From assembly GCF_038622445.1 (NCBI RefSeq), contig NZ_CP152019.1, positions 867,501 to 931,500 of the forward strand: a stretch of 64,000 nt of DNA. The letters are read 5' to 3'. Below the pieces are notes generated by a model that searched no databases, was not told the origin of the DNA, and saw nothing but the letters and a program-made list of their open reading frames with translations. The position numbers and the translations under genes were made by a program. The stretch comes from Sporosarcina sp. FSL K6-1522 (GTDB taxonomy: Bacteria > Bacillota > Bacilli > Bacillales_A > Planococcaceae). Below, in pieces: positions 29,119-37,926 of the stretch; the stretch's first letter is position 1; each line of letters begins with the position of its first letter.

Positions 29119-30057
29119 ATGACAAAACAAACAGCAGGTATTCACCATATTACGGCAATCGTTGGTCATCCACAGGAAAATATTGATTTTTATGCAGGAG
29201 TACTAGGTTTACGTTTAGTGAAACAAACCGTTAACTTTGATGATCCTGGCACTTATCATCTCTATTTTGGAGATGGGGGAGGAAAGCCAGGCACCATTAT
29301 TACATTTTTCCCTTGGGCAGATGCCTATCAAGGACGAATTGGAGATGGACAAGTTGGCGTGACAACGTATGCAGTCCCAACTGGCGCATTAAGTTTTTGG
29401 GTCAACCGTCTTGCAACACTTGCGATTCCATTTAAGAAAGCAGAGCGTTTTGGAGAACAGGTGATTCAATTTGATGATCCGCATGGCCTACACTTGGAAC
29501 TTGTTGAACGTGCAGAAGGTGAACAAAATAACTGGATATTTGGCGGCGTAACACCAGAAGTCGCTATTAAGGGATTCGGTGGTGCAACACTTTATTCAAG
29601 TAGACCTGAAGAGACTGCTGAAACATTAACGAATGTAATGGGGCTTGAATTGGTTGGAACTGAAGGAGATTATACACGTTATAAAGCTCCAGCGGATATT
29701 GGTAATATCATCGATTTAAAAATGGTCAAGGGTGTTTCTGGCTTGATGGGTGTAGGTACCGTTCACCATATTGCATGGCGGGCAAAAGATGACGCAGATC
29801 ATCTTGAATGGCAACAACATGCCATGAACCATGGTCAACATGTAACGGAAGTGAAGGATCGTAATTATTTCAATGCGCTGTATTTCCGTGAAGCTGGCGA
29901 AATCCTATTTGAAATCGCAACAGATCCACCAGGGTTCGCACATGACGAAACGGCTGAAACAATGGGAACTCGCTTGATGTTACCTGCTCAATATGAACAA
30001 CAACGTGAGCAATTGGTTAATTCGCTGATTCCAATTCAAGTGCGTCCAATTGATTAA
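29119..30057 (+). CDS. Ring-cleaving dioxygenase-like VOC protein (MhqO/MhqA type)
   Basis: 312 residues, two vicinal-oxygen-chelate modules. Metal-ligand candidates are in GIHHITAIV, LHLELVE, VHHIAWRAK and ILFEIATDPPGFA. This class in Bacillus degrades or isomerises hydroquinone/catechol adducts. ATG 29119 has GAGGAGG upstream; the frame extends upstream from a TTG but without a ribosome site. It is paralogous to the protein at 55650-56591. Confidence 0.9.
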   Translation: MTKQTAGIHHITAIVGHPQENIDFYAGVLGLRLVKQTVNFDDPGTYHLYFGDGGGKPGTIITFFPWADAYQGRIGDGQVGVTTYAVPTGALSFWVNRLATLAIPFKKAERFGEQVIQFDDPHGLHLELVERAEGEQNNWIFGGVTPEVAIKGFGGATLYSSRPEETAETLTNVMGLELVGTEGDYTRYKAPADIGNIIDLKMVKGVSGLMGVGTVHHIAWRAKDDADHLEWQQHAMNHGQHVTEVKDRNYFNALYFREAGEILFEIATDPPGFAHDETAETMGTRLMLPAQYEQQREQLVNSLIPIQVRPID

Positions 30058-30069
30058 ATAAGGGAGCTG

Positions 30070-30681
30070 ATGAAATTGATTTCCATTGATCCTCAAAAAA
30101 ATAGTGAACGGGATAATTATAAACTGCTCATTGGCTCTATCATTCCTAGACCTATTGCCTTTGTTACGACACAATCTGAGGATGGTATTGTGAATGGTGC
30201 ACCCTTTAGCTACTTCAATATTGTTTCATCAAACCCACCGATGGTTTCACTTGCTATCCAAAGACCTAGCGAACACTTAAAAGACACTGCTCAAAATATT
30301 TATAGTAATCGTCAATTTGTGGTGCATATTGTGGATGAAGACAATGTGGCCAAAATCAATGAAACGGCAGCCTCTATACCTGCAACCGAAAGTGAAATCG
30401 AGTTGGCGAATCTTACGCTTGTACAAAGTGAAAATGTATCTGTACCGGGCGTGAAGGAAGCGAAAGTTCGAATGGAATGCAGACTTGTCCAAGCAATTCC
30501 ACTAGGTGGAGAAGGACCAGGTAGTGATTTGTTTATTGGAGAAGTTGTGCGGTTTCATGTGGATGAAGTAATTTATGAAGATGGAAGAATTGACCCTAGA
30601 AGCTTAAATGCGGTTAGTCGCTTAGCAGGCGCTGATTATGCGGCAATTGGTGATATTTTTTCTATTGAAAGACCTAAGTAG
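30070..30681 (+). CDS. Flavin reductase-like (FMN-binding split barrel) protein
   Basis: 203 residues. IGSIIPRPIAFVTTQSEDG, NGAPFSYFNIVSSNPPMV and DLFIGEVVRFHVDE are typical of the flavin-reductase-like/DIM6 group. It lies 12 bases after the ring-cleavage gene with a good GGGAGCTGATG start. The operon therefore combines two flavin enzymes with a VOC enzyme, which fits electrophile/quinone detoxification. Confidence 0.9.
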   Translation: MKLISIDPQKNSERDNYKLLIGSIIPRPIAFVTTQSEDGIVNGAPFSYFNIVSSNPPMVSLAIQRPSEHLKDTAQNIYSNRQFVVHIVDEDNVAKINETAASIPATESEIELANLTLVQSENVSVPGVKEAKVRMECRLVQAIPLGGEGPGSDLFIGEVVRFHVDEVIYEDGRIDPRSLNAVSRLAGADYAAIGDIFSIERPK

Positions 30682-30759
30682 TCATCTCAATACTTGAAAG
30701 TTATGTCCCCCCATTTGAATAGAAGAGGTAAGTTTTAAAATTAACCTTGAAAAAGCTTT

Positions 30760-30810
30760 TAAAGCATGTATCGATTTTCTGATTAGGAAGGAAATCAATA
30801 CATGCTTTTT
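30760..30810 (+). terminator. Terminator of the detoxification operon
   Basis: AAAGCATGTATCGATTT pairs with AAATCAATACATGCTTT (one mismatch), followed by T. Loop and arm sequence are close to the terminator at 33830-33878, which suggests a shared origin. Confidence 0.8.
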
Positions 30811-30849
30811 GTCATATAGCCCAAAATCACCAGTACACGTTCACTGTAC

Positions 30850-31248
30850 TTATTTTGGAAGATTAAGTTGCCATGAGACACCGAACTGATCATTTATCCA
30901 GCCAAATTTCTGACTAAAACCGTAATCACCTAACGGCATAAGTGCTTGTCCGTCTGTCATAAGCTTCTCATAAAGATGATCGATTTCCTTTTCGGAATCA
31001 CAAGTGATATAGATGGAAAACGAGGGGGTAAAGGAAAATGCATGCTTCAGATTACTATCAATGCACATAAATTCTTGTCCTTTTAAGGAAAAGGTCGCTT
31101 GCATGACTGTTCCTTCATCTCCAGATTCATTTGCTCCGTAGCGAGAGATGCTCGTAATTTCTGAATCCTCGATGAGTGATGTGTAATAATTCATCGCTTC
31201 TTCCGCCTTGCCACCTTGAAACATTAAGAATGGAGTAATCTTTTCCAT
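30850..31248 (-). CDS. PhnB-like VOC-family protein
   Basis: 132 residues. ITPFLMFQGGKAEEAMNYY and FGWINDQFGVSWQLNLP are the hallmark segments of the PhnB/3-demethylubiquinone-methyltransferase-like VOC group, whose function is unknown. ATG 31248 has AAAGGA upstream; a TTG three codons earlier is less likely. It lies 26 bases after a second VOC gene, so the two probably form an operon. Confidence 0.85.
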   Translation of the reverse strand: MEKITPFLMFQGGKAEEAMNYYTSLIEDSEITSISRYGANESGDEGTVMQATFSLKGQEFMCIDSNLKHAFSFTPSFSIYITCDSEKEIDHLYEKLMTDGQALMPLGDYGFSQKFGWINDQFGVSWQLNLPK

Positions 31249-31274
31249 TAAAATCAATCCTTTTCTCTAGTATT

Positions 31275-31712
31275 TTAATACTGTGGCTGCTCTCCTGGGA
31301 CATTCACTTGGAAAGTGATGCCGAACTTATCCTTTACTTGCCCATACAAGGGGCTCCAATCTGTCTTTTGAAGGGGCATAATGACTTGTCCACCGTCTTC
31401 CAAAGCGGCGAAGATTTCTCTAGCCCTAGCCTCTTCTGTGGGATGGATGGCCATCTGAATCGCATTGCCTGACTGATAAGGCATGCCTTCGTACGTATCA
31501 CTGAACATGAGATTCGTCTCTCCAACTTGCAAGTGTGCATGCATAACGCGATTCTTCATGTCATCCGTCAACGGATAATTCGGGTCCTCCGGCATGTCTC
31601 CGAAAGTCATGATGCCTATCACTTTTCCGCCAAGCGCTTTCTCATAAAAATGGACCGCTTCTCTCGTGTTACCGTCAAAAATCAAATACGGGTTCAAACT
31701 AATTGACATCAT
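31275..31712 (-). CDS. PhnB-like VOC-family protein
   Basis: 145 residues. NPYLIFDGNTREAVHFYEKALGG, GETNLMFSD (split) and the closing KDKFGITFQVNVPG place it in the PhnB-like VOC group. AGGAG precedes two adjacent ATG codons, either of which may be used. It shares a promoter with the smaller VOC gene downstream. Confidence 0.88.
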   Translation of the reverse strand: MMSISLNPYLIFDGNTREAVHFYEKALGGKVIGIMTFGDMPEDPNYPLTDDMKNRVMHAHLQVGETNLMFSDTYEGMPYQSGNAIQMAIHPTEEARAREIFAALEDGGQVIMPLQKTDWSPLYGQVKDKFGITFQVNVPGEQPQY

Positions 31713-31800
31713 TTAACAACTCCTTAGTTCTAATTTTTATATAATGCTAAGCAATTTCCAAGTGGTAGCAACCACTCAACTATTATTACCATAACCACAT

Positions 31801-31828
31801 TTTATATTGTAGAACATACGTTTGTCAA
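31801..31828 (-). promoter_or_regulatory. Promoter of the VOC gene pair
   Basis: On the minus strand TTGACA (31828-31823), a 16-base spacer, then TATAAA (31806-31801), about 90 bases before the gene at 31712. Confidence 0.65.
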
Positions 31829-31942
31829 TGGGGCATAGTTGAATACTAACAATTTTTTCGTTACACGCACATTATGATTATAGAGTGCCAATTATCCAAA
31901 CAAACATGTTTATTCGAATGACTGGCACCTGTTTGAAATTTG

Positions 31943-32542
31943 TTACGCTATTTTTTCTAACTCTTTCTTGTACCTTAGATACGCTATCGCACATATTATG
32001 CTACAAATAATCATAAACCAAGGGATACTAAACCTTGAAAGTGCAAGTGGTGTTTCAAATAAAAAAGCGGTTAAAAAGCTCATGCCCTCTTTATCCCAAA
32101 GTCCGGGTGTGAAATAGGCTGATTTCAGACTTGGATATTGGACCGTGTTATTAAATAAGATAAATGTGAAAAGTAGTAATGATAGTGTGAAACTACCGTA
32201 GTAACTCATCAATCGTTGCAAATAGGCTTTTTCAGATGCAGTATCTGAGAACAACTCATTTAGCCCGTTGGTTGATTTGGTCCAATATTGCGACGAAGAA
32301 CAGCGTGAACCACCTATATGCTGCCAGCCATAGTCTTCGTATAATTGTATATATTGCTGATACATTTCTGTGGACTTAAACGTTTGGGAATCAAGGCGGA
32401 TGACATGCTCAAGAATGTTGGTTTTTTCGAAATGATATATTCCAAATGAATTGACCTTCTTGCATATCCACCCATTTTGAATCATCGTATTTAACCATCT
32501 TTCCTCTTTTCGTGCATCGATAAACATCCTAAATTTCTTCAT
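31943..32542 (-). CDS. DUF2812 membrane protein
   Basis: 199 residues. The soluble N-terminal part begins MKKFRMFIDARKEERWLNTM and recalls DUF2812. Two hydrophobic helices lie near 120-140 and 170-190. DUF2812 genes usually sit after PadR-family regulators, as here. ATG 32542 has GGAGG upstream and the gene overlaps the PadR stop by 14 bases, so translation is coupled. Function is unknown; a cell-envelope stress role is often supposed for PadR/DUF2812 pairs. Confidence 0.85.
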   Translation of the reverse strand: MKKFRMFIDARKEERWLNTMIQNGWICKKVNSFGIYHFEKTNILEHVIRLDSQTFKSTEMYQQYIQLYEDYGWQHIGGSRCSSSQYWTKSTNGLNELFSDTASEKAYLQRLMSYYGSFTLSLLLFTFILFNNTVQYPSLKSAYFTPGLWDKEGMSFLTAFLFETPLALSRFSIPWFMIICSIICAIAYLRYKKELEKIA

Positions 32543-32852
32543 TATACTCGCCTCCTTCATAAAGTGAGAGAATGTGGCTCAAACGTTCTTGTTCAATCTG
32601 TAAAATAGCAAGCCCTTCGTTTGTTAACTTGTACACTTTTCTTCTTGGATCATCAGTAGGGACGAGTACAATCCACTTGTACTTCAATAAATTCTCGATG
32701 GCTCCATACAATGTGCCGGCAGCTATGCGCACTTGCCCCTTGCTCATCACTTCTACCTTTTGCATAATTGCGTAGCCATGCAACGGCTCTCTTAACGCCA
32801 ACAACATATAATGCATTGTTTCTGTTAAGGGAAGTAACTTATGTCTGCTCAT
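32529..32852 (-). CDS. PadR-family transcriptional regulator
   Basis: 107 residues. LLALREPLHGYAIMQKVE, AAGTLYGAIENLLKYKWIV and DPRRKVYKLTNEGLAIL are the PadR winged-helix signature. ATG 32852 has GGGGGG eight bases upstream. Immediately upstream lie several near-palindromes of the form ACTATATAGT, a likely autoregulatory operator cluster. Confidence 0.92.
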   Translation of the reverse strand: MSRHKLLPLTETMHYMLLALREPLHGYAIMQKVEVMSKGQVRIAAGTLYGAIENLLKYKWIVLVPTDDPRRKVYKLTNEGLAILQIEQERLSHILSLYEGGEYNEEI

Positions 32853-32875
32853 GTAATGATCCCCCCTTGTCATCC

Positions 32876-32940
32876 GACTATACAGTCAGACTACATAGTT
32901 AGATTATATACAGTTCAACTATATATCTCAACTGTATAGT
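32876..32940 (-). promoter_or_regulatory. PadR operator cluster
   Basis: GACTATACAGTC (32876-32887), ACTACATAGT (32890-32899), ATATACAGTT (about 32907) and ACTGTATAGT (32931-32940) are related ten-base near-palindromes in 65 bases just upstream of the padR gene. Their number and spacing fit cooperative autorepression; binding is inferred. Confidence 0.6.
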
Positions 32941-32974
32941 GGCATGAATAAAAAATACTTCTACTATGACAACC

Positions 32975-33014
32975 AAAAAAGAGGAAACATCCAGATTTAG
33001 ATCTGAACATTTCC
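32975..33014 (-). terminator. Terminator of the cupin gene
   Basis: On the minus strand GGAAATGTTCAGAT pairs imperfectly with ATCTGGATGTTTCC and is followed by TCTTTTTT. Confidence 0.75.
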
Positions 33015-33099
33015 GGTTTTGCAGAATAGAATAACTGCTTTCATAGGTTTTAGTGGTAGAAGCACTAGAATGGTACAAACATTTATATCATTATTTTCG

Positions 33100-33648
33100 T
33101 TAATGACCTTCAGCAGCCATCGCGTCTGCTTTTGTTTTGTGAATGGTACCGAATGGGTGCTCAGGTGGTGCATAGATGGTGTACAGCTTTAACGGTATGC
33201 TACCTGTATTGGTAATATTATGCCATGCGCCAGCCGGCACCATAATAGCGGATCCGTTGCTGACATGTCTTACAAAGTGTAATGCTTCTTTACTTGGCCC
33301 CATTTGCACCAATCCTGTTCCTTCTTCTATGTGCAGAAATTGATCGACATCAGAATGTAATTCTAACCCAATGTCATCTCCAACATCAATGCTCATCAAA
33401 GTAACTTGCAGATGATTACCGGTCCACAGGGCAGTACGGAATGTATGGTTTTGTTTTGCAGCTTGGTCTATATTGATGACGAGAGGTTCTTTTCCATAGT
33501 CGTCATGTATGGCATCGATTGATCTTGATGCATCATAGAAGGGTGGTGCAAATGTTTGTGCGTAGCTTGTATTATTTGCCCAATTCCAAGGATCAGCATG
33601 ATGCATATACCCATAGTGATAGACAGGCATATTTGCATAAGGATACAT
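33100..33648 (-). CDS. Cupin-domain protein
   Basis: 182 residues. The N-terminal 30 residues are rich in Tyr, His, Met and Trp. The cupin metal motif 1 is LELHSDVDQFLHIEEGTG and motif 2 is PAGAWHNITNTG. The Tyr/His-rich front recalls spore-coat-type proteins, but that is only a resemblance. It lies alone between PadR/DUF2812 and the YobU/YobV-like pair. No enzymatic role can be assigned. Confidence 0.85.
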   Translation of the reverse strand: MYPYANMPVYHYGYMHHADPWNWANNTSYAQTFAPPFYDASRSIDAIHDDYGKEPLVINIDQAAKQNHTFRTALWTGNHLQVTLMSIDVGDDIGLELHSDVDQFLHIEEGTGLVQMGPSKEALHFVRHVSNGSAIMVPAGAWHNITNTGSIPLKLYTIYAPPEHPFGTIHKTKADAMAAEGH

Positions 33649-33829
33649 CTATAACACTCCTCCATTAAGCAGATGATATTCAAGCTATCGTATGTTCCGC
33701 ATGATGGGAAGGTTCCGGTGTGTGCTTCATCGCCTTGGTAAGAGAACGATTTTCATATTATGTTCCTTTTAGAATGTGGAGCCAGGTGAATAGGGTGGAA
33801 TTGTGTTGATTCAACGGATTTAATATGAA

Positions 33830-33878
33830 AAAAGCCTGTATTGGTCTCCTAAAGGCAAGGAAATCAATACAGGCCTTT
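33830..33878 (-). terminator. Terminator of the YobU/YobV-like pair
   Basis: On the minus strand AGGCCTGTATTG pairs with CAATACAGGCTTTTTTC. The arms resemble the terminator at 30760-30810. Confidence 0.8.
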
Positions 33879-33888
33879 ATCCACTTTT

Positions 33889-34377
33889 TTATGCTTGAAT
33901 GGCTATATAAATATCCACTTGCGCATGCTGTGGGTTCTCGCATCTTTCATCATAGAGCTCGAAATCGCCCGTATACGTCCTTTCTACTTCCTGTTGTTCA
34001 AACCAACGCCAAATTTCTTGCCATAGTGTAATGACGATTTCTGAAATGGGGCCTTTTTCAGATGTGAAGACCAAATAGGTTGCAGCAGGAACGGTTTTAA
34101 CAACGAATTCTTCAGGACATTTGCTCGTCTCCTGTATTTCTAAGCCCGCCGTGATATCATATTCTCCATGTACGCCATCTTCATAGTTCGAATACACCCC
34201 ATATGTCACGGGTACATTTACTGGATTCGGAATCCCCTTGTAGATTTTCTGTCCATAATATCGTTCCCATAGTCCTGCGATCTTCGCATCTGCTGTCATT
34301 TCATTTGCATTTGTTGTTCTTACTGAAGTACCCATCATACAAAAAGCATCTTTCTTTTTTAATACTGGTTCACTCAT
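33889..34377 (-). CDS. GyrI-like/AraC effector-binding domain protein (YobU-like)
   Basis: 162 residues with the small-molecule-binding domain shared by GyrI and the C-terminus of AraC/BmrR regulators (GIPNPVNVPVTYGVYSNYE, VVKTVPAATYLVFTSEKGP, VDIYIAIQ). There is no DNA-binding part. ATG at 34377 was chosen after the weak site GGCGGCGAG; the longer frame would enter the upstream regulator gene. The pairing with a WYL regulator matches B. subtilis yobU-yobV; the ligand is unknown. Confidence 0.85.
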   Translation of the reverse strand: MSEPVLKKKDAFCMMGTSVRTTNANEMTADAKIAGLWERYYGQKIYKGIPNPVNVPVTYGVYSNYEDGVHGEYDITAGLEIQETSKCPEEFVVKTVPAATYLVFTSEKGPISEIVITLWQEIWRWFEQQEVERTYTGDFELYDERCENPQHAQVDIYIAIQA

Positions 34378-34444
34378 TTTTCTCGCCGCCTTTTTAGGTT
34401 TGTTTTCACTATAACAACCTAAACTTGACAACAGTATGTCATAT

Positions 34445-35362
34445 TCATTTTTTATATAAACCAATGATATTTCGAGCCTTTTGTTGAATGGTTTCCTTGA
34501 TATGCAAGGGCTCAAGCACTTCTACTTTATCCGCAAAACTTAAGATAAATCCGTATAACCATTCGTTTTCAGGTATGTCTATCTTAACGATGGATTGAGC
34601 GGTTTCGATTGACTCCACACCAAATTGTTCTTCGATTTTTATGTGGATATCTGGATGAAATGCCATTCTTAACGTGACGACATTTTCCGGTGCATACCAT
34701 GCTTTATCCCAAGGAAGTTCTTCTTCATTCACTTCTTTTCGAATAAAGGATGTATGACAAAGCTGAAGATCCCGTATCCTCACCAATTTAAACAAGCGAA
34801 ACGCATGCCGAAGTTGGCAATAGCCATACACATACCAAGTTCGTCCTTTTTGAACAAGTGTATGTGGCTCGATAGTGCGGAAAGTGATGTTTGCCTCGCT
34901 ACTCGCATAAGAAAAGTTCACACAAGTGGTTGTAGTAATCGCTTGCTTTAGCAGTGTCACTATTTCTTTCAAACGAGCATTTTGTCCCCATGGACTATCA
35001 TCTATAAATAGATAGTCGAAAGTGGGTTGCTTTTCTTTTGCTGTAATTCCCTCCAATTTTTCTAATACAGTTTTCACAGGAAGGTCTTCATAAGAGGTAA
35101 GGACGCTTTTTAAAGCGATGGAGATGGAGCTGATTTCGTCTTTCGTCAGCGTTTGTTTATCCATTTTATATCCTTCAAGCAGACGAATGCCGCCATTGGC
35201 TCCTTGATAACTGATGACTGGAATGCCAGCACTACTGAGTGTATCAATATCCCGATAAACCGTCCGAACAGAGACATTAAAGAAGTCAGCAAATTCTTGA
35301 GCCTTTATTTGTTTACGATTGATCAACATAATGATCATCGTTAGTAATCTGTCTATTTTCAT
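34445..35362 (-). CDS. WYL-domain transcriptional regulator (YobV-like)
   Basis: 305 residues. The N-terminal winged helix (QEFADFFNVSVRTVYRDIDTLSSAGIPVI) is followed by a WYL domain (GRTWYVYGYCQLRHAFRLFKLVRIRDL). It probably controls its own operon with the effector-binding protein 67 bases downstream. Its promoter at 35440-35468 is of the extended -10 type also seen before topB. Confidence 0.9.
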   Translation of the reverse strand: MKIDRLLTMIIMLINRKQIKAQEFADFFNVSVRTVYRDIDTLSSAGIPVISYQGANGGIRLLEGYKMDKQTLTKDEISSISIALKSVLTSYEDLPVKTVLEKLEGITAKEKQPTFDYLFIDDSPWGQNARLKEIVTLLKQAITTTTCVNFSYASSEANITFRTIEPHTLVQKGRTWYVYGYCQLRHAFRLFKLVRIRDLQLCHTSFIRKEVNEEELPWDKAWYAPENVVTLRMAFHPDIHIKIEEQFGVESIETAQSIVKIDIPENEWLYGFILSFADKVEVLEPLHIKETIQQKARNIIGLYKK

Positions 35363-35439
35363 TGGGTATCTCCATTTACTAATATTGGTGTAATTCCATT
35401 GTAACCTTTACTGAATGAAACATTCGTTCTTGTATCTGT

Positions 35440-35468
35440 AGTATCACATAAACTAAGAGGATTTCCAA
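35440..35468 (-). promoter_or_regulatory. Promoter of the YobV-like gene
   Basis: On the minus strand TTGGAA (35468-35463), 17 bases, then GATACT (35445-35440) with a TTTATGT extension. Flanking bases (CCCTATTATGAATTTGGAAA, TACAAGAACGAATGTTTC) resemble those around the topB promoter. Confidence 0.6.
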
Positions 35469-35625
35469 ATTCATAATAGGGACACAGGTTGATATTTTTT
35501 GATGAGATTTAATACTTCCGAGACTTCCGAACGTTGGGTGAAAACTGATTATTCAAGTGGGTATATGATAAAATGAAAGTAGCTTGATCGTTCAATATGA
35601 CAAGAAAATAGGAGTGGAATACGGC

Positions 35626-36150
35626 ATGAAAAAGGGTTTACTCTTAGTGTTAGGTTTATTGTTAAGTTTGGTAGTAGTGGCTTGTAACAACGATAGTAGT
35701 GCGCCGGATGAAGGGGAGACACAGGACATAAAAGAAAAAGTCCATGAATATAGTGTGGGTACTTTTGAAGGTGTAAATGCATCGATTACCTCACATGAAC
35801 TAGTTGTAGATGACAATGGGAAGAAGACTTCTTTTGACCTTCCAGAGAACGAGTTTTTTGTGTCGATTGCACCATTTGTCGGAACTACACATGAATGTGC
35901 GATTCACAGTTTAACGGGCTGCCAAGGGGAGTTAGTCGAAAAAGATTTTGCTGTGTATATTGAGGATGACGAAGGCAATGTAGTGGTGGATGAAACGATT
36001 GCGTCTTTGGAAAATGGTTTTATCGATCTATGGTTACCACGTGATCGAACGTATCAAGTAAAAATCGAGTATGATGGCAAAACGGTAGAATCTGAAATCT
36101 CTACTTTTGAAGGCGACAATACTTGTATTACGACGATGCAACTAACGTAA
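35626..36150 (+). CDS. CueP-like copper-binding lipoprotein
   Basis: 174 residues. The N-terminal signal ends in the lipobox VVVAC at about residue 22, so it should be lipid-anchored outside the membrane. The CueP signature is clear: APFVGTTHECAIHSLTGCQGEL carries a Cys/His-rich copper site, and GFIDLWLPRDRTYQ and the closing CITTMQL follow. CueP of Salmonella holds periplasmic copper. ATG 35626 has GGAG 11 bases upstream. No copper exporter or chaperone gene is adjacent. Confidence 0.9.
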   Translation: MKKGLLLVLGLLLSLVVVACNNDSSAPDEGETQDIKEKVHEYSVGTFEGVNASITSHELVVDDNGKKTSFDLPENEFFVSIAPFVGTTHECAIHSLTGCQGELVEKDFAVYIEDDEGNVVVDETIASLENGFIDLWLPRDRTYQVKIEYDGKTVESEISTFEGDNTCITTMQLT

Positions 36151-36156
36151 TAATTT

Positions 36157-36197
36157 GAACCGTGAATGTGCTAAAGGCATGTATCACGGTTCTTTTT
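36157..36197. terminator. Bidirectional terminator
   Basis: GAACCGTGA and TCACGGTTC pair around an 18-base loop with T5 after the right arm, between the convergent CueP-like and GGDEF genes. Confidence 0.75.
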
Positions 36198-37736
36198 CTA
36201 TGCGTTTATTGTCTTCATTTTACGGTGGCGTTTTATCTCGTACATGGCATGGTCGGCATGGTCTATAAGGGCTTGCCCTTCGTTCGCGTCTTTCGGAAAT
36301 TGGCTGAGGCCGATGCTGAGACCGACGGTGACGGTGAGATCCCTATATCTTTCAGCGGTATACCGTGAGAGAGTCGATTGCAATTGTTCCATAAGTTTGT
36401 CGACCTGTTGTTTAGACGGAGAATGCTGGATGAACAGTACGAATTCATCGCCTCCAAGTCGTGCGGCAACGCCAGTTTGTGCAACGGCATCTTGCAATAT
36501 GCCTGCTGTATATTGAAGCACTTCATCGCCAGCTAGATGCCCATATGTATCATTCAGGCATTTAAAATTATCGATATCTATCAACAGCAAGGCAAGTGTT
36601 TTCTGTGTTTTTTTACATTCGTCTAATGCACTTTCAAGCTTTTTGTCGAATAATCGTCGATTTGGAAGACCTGTCAAGGCGTCGTGGTAAGCAAGAAACT
36701 CTGTTTGTTCTTGGTATCGTTTCTGCAATGTTACATCTTGAAGGATTAAAAGAACATGCAATCGATTGTCGACCCATACATAGTCAGCATTGACAAGCAA
36801 TGCAAATTGAACACCGTCATTCGCAATGTTTATTGGATAGTCTGCAATTTCTTTTTCTGCAAAAATATTTTCTTTCAGTGAATCATCTAGCAAAGGAAAT
36901 AAATGTGTCGGTTGAAGATGTAGCGAAGCGAGTAAATTTTTTGCCGCTGGATTCATATCTTGGACCTTTCCTTTTTGATCTAAAAGAAGAATAGCAGATG
37001 GATTTAAGTTGAATAGCTTTTCATAACGTTTGTCATATAAATTTAGAAAATCATGTTTTTTCATTGTTCGACGAAGGAAATAGCACCATATAATGCCGCT
37101 ATATAAGTACGGATAAGGTGGCAGGTGATCCCCGTAGTTGATGTAGCCAAAAATGATATGCCAAAGGACTGCAATCATTATCCCGACGATAAGTTGGTTA
37201 TAGATGAATTTTTGCTCACGATTTTTTGCCTTTGCTTTGGCGATTAGCAATGGAATTACATATAAAACATCCACCGCGATGCTGATGGTCATAGCAATAT
37301 AATATCCAGTATTGTATACAGGAAGTTTCCACATGCCAACTTCTACAAACTCTTGGGGAGAAATGAGCTTTGCTCCTGTAAGTATGTTGACAACAACGAA
37401 AACCACCGGCAAGTAGAAGATGTAAGGGTATAGAAATCGGGGCCAGCTTGTATAGAGGCCTGTAAATTTAATAAGAAAATGAAAGCATAGTCCAATAATG
37501 ATAAAGCCTGCACTGCTTAACCAAATAGAAGAAAGGATTGGGCTATAGTCGATAGCCACTTGGTTTCGCACGTACTCTTCTACGAATAATAACAAATAAC
37601 AGATTGCAATTAGACTTAGCAATATATGCTCAGTTTTTTTCTTATTACGCAACAGTACGTCAGTTGCCATATATGTAAAAAACAAAATAGGAATACCGTG
37701 AGTAAGTAATAGGAGTAAGGCTTTGTTAAGTTCCAA
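36198..37736 (-). CDS. Membrane diguanylate cyclase (multi-TM, PAS, GGDEF)
   Basis: 512 residues. Seven or so N-terminal helices (1-230) resemble the 7TM histidine-kinase-N module. A PAS-like domain (about 240-345) is followed by GGDEF (about 350-510) with the intact active site RLGGDEFVLF, so it should make cyclic di-GMP. The RxxD product-inhibition site expected a few residues before GGDEF is not present (TGVAA instead). It stands alone. The input signal is unknown. Confidence 0.92.
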   Translation of the reverse strand: MELNKALLLLLTHGIPILFFTYMATDVLLRNKKKTEHILLSLIAICYLLLFVEEYVRNQVAIDYSPILSSIWLSSAGFIIIGLCFHFLIKFTGLYTSWPRFLYPYIFYLPVVFVVVNILTGAKLISPQEFVEVGMWKLPVYNTGYYIAMTISIAVDVLYVIPLLIAKAKAKNREQKFIYNQLIVGIMIAVLWHIIFGYINYGDHLPPYPYLYSGIIWCYFLRRTMKKHDFLNLYDKRYEKLFNLNPSAILLLDQKGKVQDMNPAAKNLLASLHLQPTHLFPLLDDSLKENIFAEKEIADYPINIANDGVQFALLVNADYVWVDNRLHVLLILQDVTLQKRYQEQTEFLAYHDALTGLPNRRLFDKKLESALDECKKTQKTLALLLIDIDNFKCLNDTYGHLAGDEVLQYTAGILQDAVAQTGVAARLGGDEFVLFIQHSPSKQQVDKLMEQLQSTLSRYTAERYRDLTVTVGLSIGLSQFPKDANEGQALIDHADHAMYEIKRHRKMKTINA

Positions 37737-37845
37737 CTAGATTACCTCCGAAAGATTAGCTTTAGTTATAGAATAGCTTAATTTGTCCCGGTTGTATTGT
37801 GTTTTATAAATATTCGGGAATCCAATAGTATGTCATCCTCTATGT

Positions 37846-37866
37846 TTGGGCGACTGGCACCTTTTA
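37846..37866. repeat. Half copy of GTGCCAGTCAC palindrome
   Basis: TTTGGGCGACTGGCACCTTTT is one arm of the palindrome family found complete at 38636, 45502 and 31887. It lies in the 190-base gap upstream of the coiled-coil gene. Confidence 0.65.
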
Positions 37867-37926
37867 AACAATATCCAATATATGTCGATATAAAAAGATA
37901 AGAAACTGAATAGGGGGTGTTGGGAA

